NCBI GenBank assembly: GCA_016721865.1
Contig: JADKHF010000040.1
Coordinates: forward strand, 1-11,488
Length of the DNA: 11,488 nt
Direction of reading: 5' to 3'
Source: Nitrosomonas sp.
Lineage (GTDB): Bacteria; Pseudomonadota; Gammaproteobacteria; Burkholderiales; Nitrosomonadaceae
The position numbers and the translations under genes were made by a program. The notes below the pieces were generated by a model. The model did not search any database. It had not been told where the DNA came from and saw only the letters and a list, made by a program, of their open reading frames with translations. Position 1 is the stretch's first letter. Every line of letters begins with the position of its first letter. Of the stretch, positions 8,103 to 11,488 are shown piece by piece.

Positions 8103-8449
8103 TTCAGTTTTCCTCGAAGAGCAAGATCAACATTGAGCACACTGTGCGAATAAGTTGGAGTGGAAGATAGCCATCTCCACATATCTTGCCCGGTTATGTA
8201 AGTTTTAAGAAATATACTAACACTATAATCGATGTTTGCAAATAGTTTATTTTCGTTATATCATAATTTCAAACAGTATAAAAATACTTGAAAGAAGCTT
8301 TATTCAACTAAATAACAGTCACTTGGAAACGAAAAGAAAGCATAAGCAATTAATGGATACTTAAAGCAACATAAAGAAACAGAAAGGAAATCAAAGAAAA
8401 AAAAAAAAGCTGTTTGGACGCCAGATAAATATTTTGTAAAAATTGCGTG
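8103..8449. promoter_or_regulatory. Divergent transfer control region, AT-rich
   Basis: About 350 bases without a gene. The traJ-proximal part is oriT. The part from about 8205 to 8410 is strongly AT-rich, with phased short A/T tracts and a run of twelve A at 8397-8408. In RP4, TraK binds and wraps intrinsically bent DNA at the same place, so a TraK binding zone is a reasonable inference. A rightward sigma70-like promoter candidate is TTGCAA (8236-8241), 17 bases, TATCAT (8259-8264). A leftward candidate uses the same self-complementary TTGCAA and TAGTAT (complement of 8214-8219) at 16 bases. A perfect TATAAT at 8224-8229 has no good -35 partner. These promoters are predictions only. Confidence 0.45.
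8137..8200 (+). other. oriT: RP4-like origin of transfer with nic site
   Basis: The sequence keeps the RP4 oriT order. CGAATAAG (8147-8154) is followed by an imperfect inverted repeat (GTGGAAGAT at 8160-8168; ATCTCCAC at 8173-8180), then ATATCTTG directly followed by CCCGG. The RP4 equivalent is CCTATCCTG/CCCGG, so the predicted nick is between 8188 and 8189 on the plus strand. TraI would attach to the 5' C at 8189. If polarity is as in RP4, the traK-int side enters the recipient first. A small palindrome GCACA-C-TGTGC (8137-8147) abuts the region. The location between divergent traJ and traK is the same as in RP4. Confidence 0.85.
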
Positions 8450-8779
8450 ATGACTAAATCCTTATCAGATCGAATCGCACTTTATGCGGATAAAAAAAAA
8501 AGTACCGGTAAGCAATTTTTACCGGCGTTCATCGCGTTGAAACCGGAAATTGAACAAGCACTCAAGGATGGTTGGACGATTCGGCAGATCTGGAACATTT
8601 TGCACCAGGAAGAAAAAATCAAATGTTCTTATCAATGGTTCAGGACTTTGGTCAATCGACATATCGGTGAGGACAGAAAGCAGCATCCGCGCATTGATCA
8701 AGGAAAGTCAGCTGGAAATGGTCATGAAGGATTTCGTTTTAATTCTGCAACTGAAAAGAGGAGTTGGTCTGATGGCTAA
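8450..8779 (+). CDS. traK: TraK-like oriT-binding protein
   Basis: A 109-residue protein matching RP4 TraK in layout. The N-terminus is KSLSDRIALY, followed by LPAFIALKPEIEQALKDGW with TIRQIWNILHQ. SYQWFRTLVNRHI corresponds to SYETFRSHARRHI, and near the end GFRFNSATEKR corresponds to GFTFNPTPDKK. RP4 TraK binds the oriT-flanking bent DNA as part of the relaxosome. This version is about 25 residues shorter because the proline/alanine-rich linker of RP4 is nearly absent. A GTG at 8447 sits immediately before the ATG at 8450. No clear ribosome site is visible for either; the ATG is chosen because MTKSLSD aligns with RP4 MPKSYTD. The 3' end overlaps traL by eight bases. It is first in the rightward operon. 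Confidence 0.8.
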   Translation: MTKSLSDRIALYADKKKSTGKQFLPAFIALKPEIEQALKDGWTIRQIWNILHQEEKIKCSYQWFRTLVNRHIGEDRKQHPRIDQGKSAGNGHEGFRFNSATEKRSWSDG

Positions 8780-9503
8780 AATACATATGATTTTGCAAGG
8801 GAAGGGCGGAGTAGGCAAATCGTTCATATCATCCACGCTAGCACAACATAAGTTTGCCAAAGGCGGCAATCCATTATGCATTGATACAGATCCGGTTAAT
8901 GCCACTTTTTATGGATTTAAAAAGCTCAATGTTAAGCAGATTAATGTAATGAACAATGATGAGATTGATCCGAGAAAGTTTGATGATTTGATTGAATTGA
9001 TAGCTAAAGCAGACAATGACGTCATTATTGATAATGGCGCCAGCACCTTTGTACCGATGTCACATTATCTCATCAGCAACCAGATACCTGCCTTACTTCT
9101 GGATATGGGACATGAGTTGGTTGTGCATACTGTCATCACAGGCAGTCAGGCTTTGTTGGATACATTGAATGGTTTTGTGCATCTGATTAAGCAGTTTCCC
9201 AAAGAAGCACTGTTTGTTGTCTGGTTAAATCCCTATTGGGGCGAGATCACCATGAATGGCAAGCAGTTTGAGGAAATGAAAGCGTATGTGGATAACAAAG
9301 CGCGAGTATCCGCCATTATCCGAATCCCGCACTACAAGCCTGAGACTTTCGGCAAAGATTTGAGTGAGATTCTGCAATCTAAATTCACCTTTGATGAAGC
9401 GCTGAAGAATAATTCTTTGCCGGTGATGGTACGCCAACGATTAACGATTATCCGCAGGCAGCTCTTCACCAACATTGAAAATGTGGCTGCGGTTCTAACA
9501 TGA
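8772..9503 (+). CDS. traL: TraL, ParA/MinD-family ATPase of the transfer region
   Basis: This 243-residue protein is nearly colinear with RP4 TraL (241). The start ATG 8772 gives MAKIHMILQGKGGVGKS, with AGAGGAG (8757-8763) eight bases upstream. The longer frame opening at 8550 runs inside traK and is rejected. The deviant Walker A motif KGGVGKS (residues 11-17, signature Lys11 and Lys16) marks the ParA/MinD superfamily. Other RP4-like blocks are CIDTDPVNATF, VIDNGAS.FVP.SHYLISNQ, MGHELVVHTVITG and FVVWLNPYWG. Its role in RP4 transfer is accessory and not well defined. It overlaps traM by four bases (ATGA). The gene is intact. Confidence 0.94.
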   Translation: MAKIHMILQGKGGVGKSFISSTLAQHKFAKGGNPLCIDTDPVNATFYGFKKLNVKQINVMNNDEIDPRKFDDLIELIAKADNDVIIDNGASTFVPMSHYLISNQIPALLLDMGHELVVHTVITGSQALLDTLNGFVHLIKQFPKEALFVVWLNPYWGEITMNGKQFEEMKAYVDNKARVSAIIRIPHYKPETFGKDLSEILQSKFTFDEALKNNSLPVMVRQRLTIIRRQLFTNIENVAAVLT

Positions 9504-9926
9504 GTGCCGACAAATTAGATGCGCTCATTGAACGAGTAGCATCTGAACACGGCATTGTTCTGTCGCAGGATGATCCGGTATTGATGATGCATACCCTCAA
9601 CGAAGTGCTGCTGGAACAAAAGAAAGAAGCCCATGCTGAGCTGTTAAGCAATTACCAAGCGATATTGGAAGAAAACTTTAATCGGTGGTGGGAATTTCCG
9701 ACCAAGAAATCCAATGCCATTATCAGTGCATCCGTGGGTAACACGCAATTAACACGAGACCAATTCCTGGAAGCTGTATTCAGCTGATTGATGAAAAGAT
9801 AAAAAGTGGAAGGGTCAGGAGATTTATGAGCTGACCAGAATTTCCAGGCAGGCGGCTATTATCAATTTACTGTCTGCCGTTCTGGTATTAGTTTCGGTGG
9901 TATTGGTCTTTGTAATTTTGAGCTAG
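9500..9926 (+). pseudogene. traM: TraM-like transfer protein with two frameshifts before its membrane tail
   Basis: The open part (9500-9787, 95 residues) reads DKLDALIERVASEHGI and DDPVLMMHTLNEVLLEQKKE, matching the N-terminus of RP4 TraM. It then stops at TGA 9785-9787. The rest is present in other frames: QLIDEKIKS, then KGQEIYELTRISRQAAIINL and a hydrophobic helix ending VLVSVVLVFVILS at a TAG (9924-9926). One extra C near 9780 and one extra G in the GG near 9808 would rebuild a protein of about 142 residues with a C-terminal membrane anchor. RP4 TraM is 145 residues. As it stands the product lacks its anchor. The start overlaps the traL stop (ATGA). Confidence 0.78.
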
Positions 9927-9995
9927 AAACAAAATTTTTACATCAATTTAAGAAAATAACATGCCCTGAGAAAACTTTTACTGACAGCAACACAG

Positions 9996-10277
9996 ATGAC
10001 CAGCGCAAACTACGTAACCATTAAAAAATTCTGTGAGGAAACAGGCTATACACCGGAAGCGATAAGCTCTAAAATTTATCGTGGCGATTGGTTATGCGGT
10101 AAAGAATTTACCAAAGCGCCGGATGGTAGAATTTTAATCAGCATCAGCGGGTATCACAAATGGGCAGAAACAAATATCCAGGCGTCACAGCGGGTAGCGC
10201 AACATCGATTGCCATCAGCTTCTACTATCGAGGACAAAAATGCCGCGAACGGATCAGGTTGCAGCCCACTCCTCTAA
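9996..10277 (+). CDS. Excisionase-like small DNA-binding protein
   Basis: A 93-residue ORF whose first 55 residues look like an integrative-element excisionase: YVTIKKFCEETGYTPEAISS, then KIYRGDW, KEFTKAPDGRILISISGYHKW. The first part is a winged-helix/MerR-like helix-turn-helix, and the GYHKW end is typical. Excisionases bind near att sites and steer the integrase towards excision. The gene sits directly before the integrase and overlaps its start (10160) by 118 bases, which is more than usual. Residues after about 60 are integrase coding sequence in another frame, so the C-terminus may be an extension caused by a lost stop. No strong ribosome site precedes the ATG. Its activity cannot be judged. 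Confidence 0.68.
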   Translation: MTSANYVTIKKFCEETGYTPEAISSKIYRGDWLCGKEFTKAPDGRILISISGYHKWAETNIQASQRVAQHRLPSASTIEDKNAANGSGCSPLL

Positions 10278-11322
10278 CCTAAAACGAGCCGCTAATCACC
10301 GTGCTGCTATTTTGTTGGCCATAGAGAACGGTACTTTTGATTATTCTGTGACATTCCCGAATTCAAAGAATGTTCATAAATTCTCGCCCACACAATACAC
10401 CGTTAGAACTTATCTCGCAGAATGGTTGGCAAATAAAGAACCAACGATCAAAGCAAGCACACAAGAGATTATAGAAAAATCATACACAATCTAGTGATAC
10501 CTCTATTTGGTGAAATGACGCTACACATGCTAACTCGTGCAGATGTGCGTAATTGGGTGGCTAGTATGGATTGCTCGAATAAAGGATTATTAACATTTTG
10601 AGTCCACTACGCCGCCCTACAAGACGCTCAACATGATGACCTGATACCGGTTAATCCGTTGTTTGGATGGACGTACAAGCGCAATGAACCGCCAAAAGAA
10701 AAGACATACGTTGACCCATTTAATGCAGAAGAGCAAGCGGCAATAATCAACAAAGCCGCTGCAGGATCAATAAAAACCAATGCATTGTGTTTTTGGACTG
10801 GGATGAGGACTTCAGAACTATCGCCTTAGAATGGACAGATGTTGATTGGAAACGGAAGAAAATAAAGATTAACAAGGCGCATACCTACGCCGCCAAGTGA
10901 GAATCAACCAAACAAAATCAAGCAATCGGAAATAGACAGCCTCCACATGTGGAGGCTGCACTGATCAATCAAAAGCTGCATACCCTATTACAAGGCGGGA
11001 AAGTGTTCTTAAATCCGCACCAGCAAACAATGGACTGGCGATCAACAAATCGGGAAAGGATTCTGGATTCCATTATTGAAAAAAGCCGGAGTGCGTTACA
11101 GAAATCCGTATCAAACACGTCGCACATTTGCATCAATGATGTTGTCTTTGATGCGAGAATATAGCTTGGGGTATCTCTGCGCAAATGGGTCATTCTAATG
11201 TGTTAAGTACAGCTAAAACATATGCTCGCTGGATTAACAATAATGAGCAACATGGGGCAAAGGCGGCCGAAATGTACGGACGGCTATTTGGGGCAACATT
11301 GATAAATAGGTCATTGATTTGA
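10160..11322 (+). pseudogene. Tyrosine recombinase/integrase, multiply frameshifted
   Basis: This would be the element's site-specific integrase, about 390 residues. The ATG at 10160 gives MGRNKYPGVTAGSATSIAIS, then FYYRGQKCRERIRLQPTP: an N-terminal arm-DNA-binding (DUF3596-like) region, not the ATG at 10240. Later pieces in changing frames are NLKRAANHRAAILLAIENGT, FGEMTLHMLTRADVRNWVAS, AALQDAQHDDLIPVNPLFGW and FWTGMRTSEL (catalytic Arg, 10806-10808). Next come IALEWTDVDWKRKKIKI, LLKKAGVRYRNPYQTRRTFA (second Arg, 11118-11120) and SAQMGHSN. The nucleophile region is AKTYARWI (Tyr 11221-11223). Breaks lie near 10275, 10465, 10582, 10612, 10815, 10900, 11030 and 11145. The usual His after the second Arg is Arg here, a substitution rather than an indel. 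The protein cannot be made as written. The gene ends 11 bases before a tRNA-like site. Confidence 0.85.
10937..10958. repeat. Perfect 22-bp palindrome inside the integrase pseudogene
   Basis: The two halves CAGCCTCCACA and TGTGGAGGCTG are exact reverse complements with no spacer. It lies within integrase sequence that would read PPHVEAAL. It could form a cruciform or RNA hairpin, but there is no T-run after it, so a terminator is not indicated. It may be chance or the result of local rearrangement. Confidence 0.9.
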
Positions 11323-11333
11323 TACTATAATAA

Positions 11334-11425
11334 TGGCGGAGAAGGCGGGATTCGAACCGGCAGTACAGTCTAAGAGGCCGTACACACGCCCGGGCGTGCA
11401 CCTTAAGCCGCTCAGTCACTTCTCC
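11334..11425 (-). tRNA. Serine-tRNA-like gene, probably pseudo-tRNA / attachment site
   Basis: The minus strand gives a 92-base class II tRNA shape. The acceptor stem GGAGAAG pairs perfectly with CTTCTCC, followed by G and an encoded CCA. The D arm is TGACTGAGCGGCTTAAGGT. The long variable arm has GTACGG pairing with CTGTAC. The T loop TTCGAAT is standard. The features fit tRNA-Ser. Two defects stand out: the anticodon stem CACGC/GCGTG closes a loop of only four bases (CCGG) instead of seven, and the T stem has one C-C mismatch. A loop such as CTGGAAA reduced by three bases and one substitution would explain it, so a GGA-anticodon ancestor is a guess. Position next to int suggests the att site. 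Confidence 0.7.
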
Positions 11426-11448
11426 GATCTGCCTGTCGATAGGGGCAA

Positions 11449-11476
11449 AGAATAAACCGAATATTGTTTCGGGCAA
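11449..11476 (-). promoter_or_regulatory. Candidate promoter of the tRNA-like gene
   Basis: Read on the minus strand, TTGCCC (complement of 11471-11476) is followed after 16 bases by TATTCT (complement of 11449-11454), ending 23 bases before the tRNA 5' end. Spacing is acceptable and both hexamers are moderate matches to sigma70 sites. This is a prediction only. Confidence 0.3.
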
Positions 11477-11488
11477 ATTTGTTTTATT

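Noticed and set aside
8550..8771. 74-codon upstream extension of the traL frame
   Set aside because: It lies inside traK, and the traL start at 8772 has a good ribosome site and aligns with RP4 TraL.
10937..10958. Palindrome as a rho-independent terminator
   Set aside because: There is no loop-forming spacer and no T-run on either side.
10949..11164. 71-residue plus-strand ORF
   Set aside because: It is a part of the integrase pseudogene, with its second half out of frame.
11234..11476. 80-residue minus-strand ORF across the tRNA-like gene
   Set aside because: It is the translation of a tRNA sequence plus antisense integrase.

Overview
The window carries one end of an integrated conjugative element, or of a plasmid-derived genomic island, whose transfer genes follow the RP4/IncP Tra1 plan. 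Gene content, the RP4-like oriT and moderate base composition point to a betaproteobacterium. A Nitrosomonas-type host would fit from my memory of related proteins, but nothing in the window proves it.

Layout. An AT-rich control region (about 8103-8446) holds an RP4-like oriT. To its left, on the minus strand, the genes run traJ-traI (relaxosome and relaxase), traG (VirD4-type coupling ATPase), traF (S26-type peptidase), a small TraD-like ORF, a large traC-like gene (ArdC-like/zincin N-terminus plus a primase-type Toprim C-terminus) and a RadC/JAB-like gene that decays towards the left edge. To its right, on the plus strand, lie traK, traL and traM, then an excisionase-like gene and a tyrosine integrase. 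The integrase ends 11 bases before a serine-tRNA-like sequence on the minus strand. This is the classic int-next-to-tRNA boundary, so the element extends leftward out of the window and the tRNA side is its right end.

How it would have worked. TraJ and TraK mark oriT, and TraI nicks it and stays bound to the 5' end. TraG couples the complex to a mating channel whose trb genes are not in the window. TraF would process the pilin. TraC would accompany the DNA as primase and protect it. Xis and Int would move the element in and out of the tRNA site.

State. traG, traF, the TraD-like ORF, traK and traL are open. traJ/traI, traC, the radC-like gene, traM and int are each broken by small indels, nearly all one base and many in short homopolymers. 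Repairing these bases in thought restores full-length RP4-like proteins. traJ is fused in frame to traI through a five-A run. The tRNA-like sequence lacks a normal seven-base anticodon loop. Either the element is recently immobilised and decaying, or the assembly has many indel errors; substitutions in the integrase and the tRNA favour at least some real decay. I see no CRISPR array, insertion sequence or rRNA. Positions 1-202 hold nothing I can identify.
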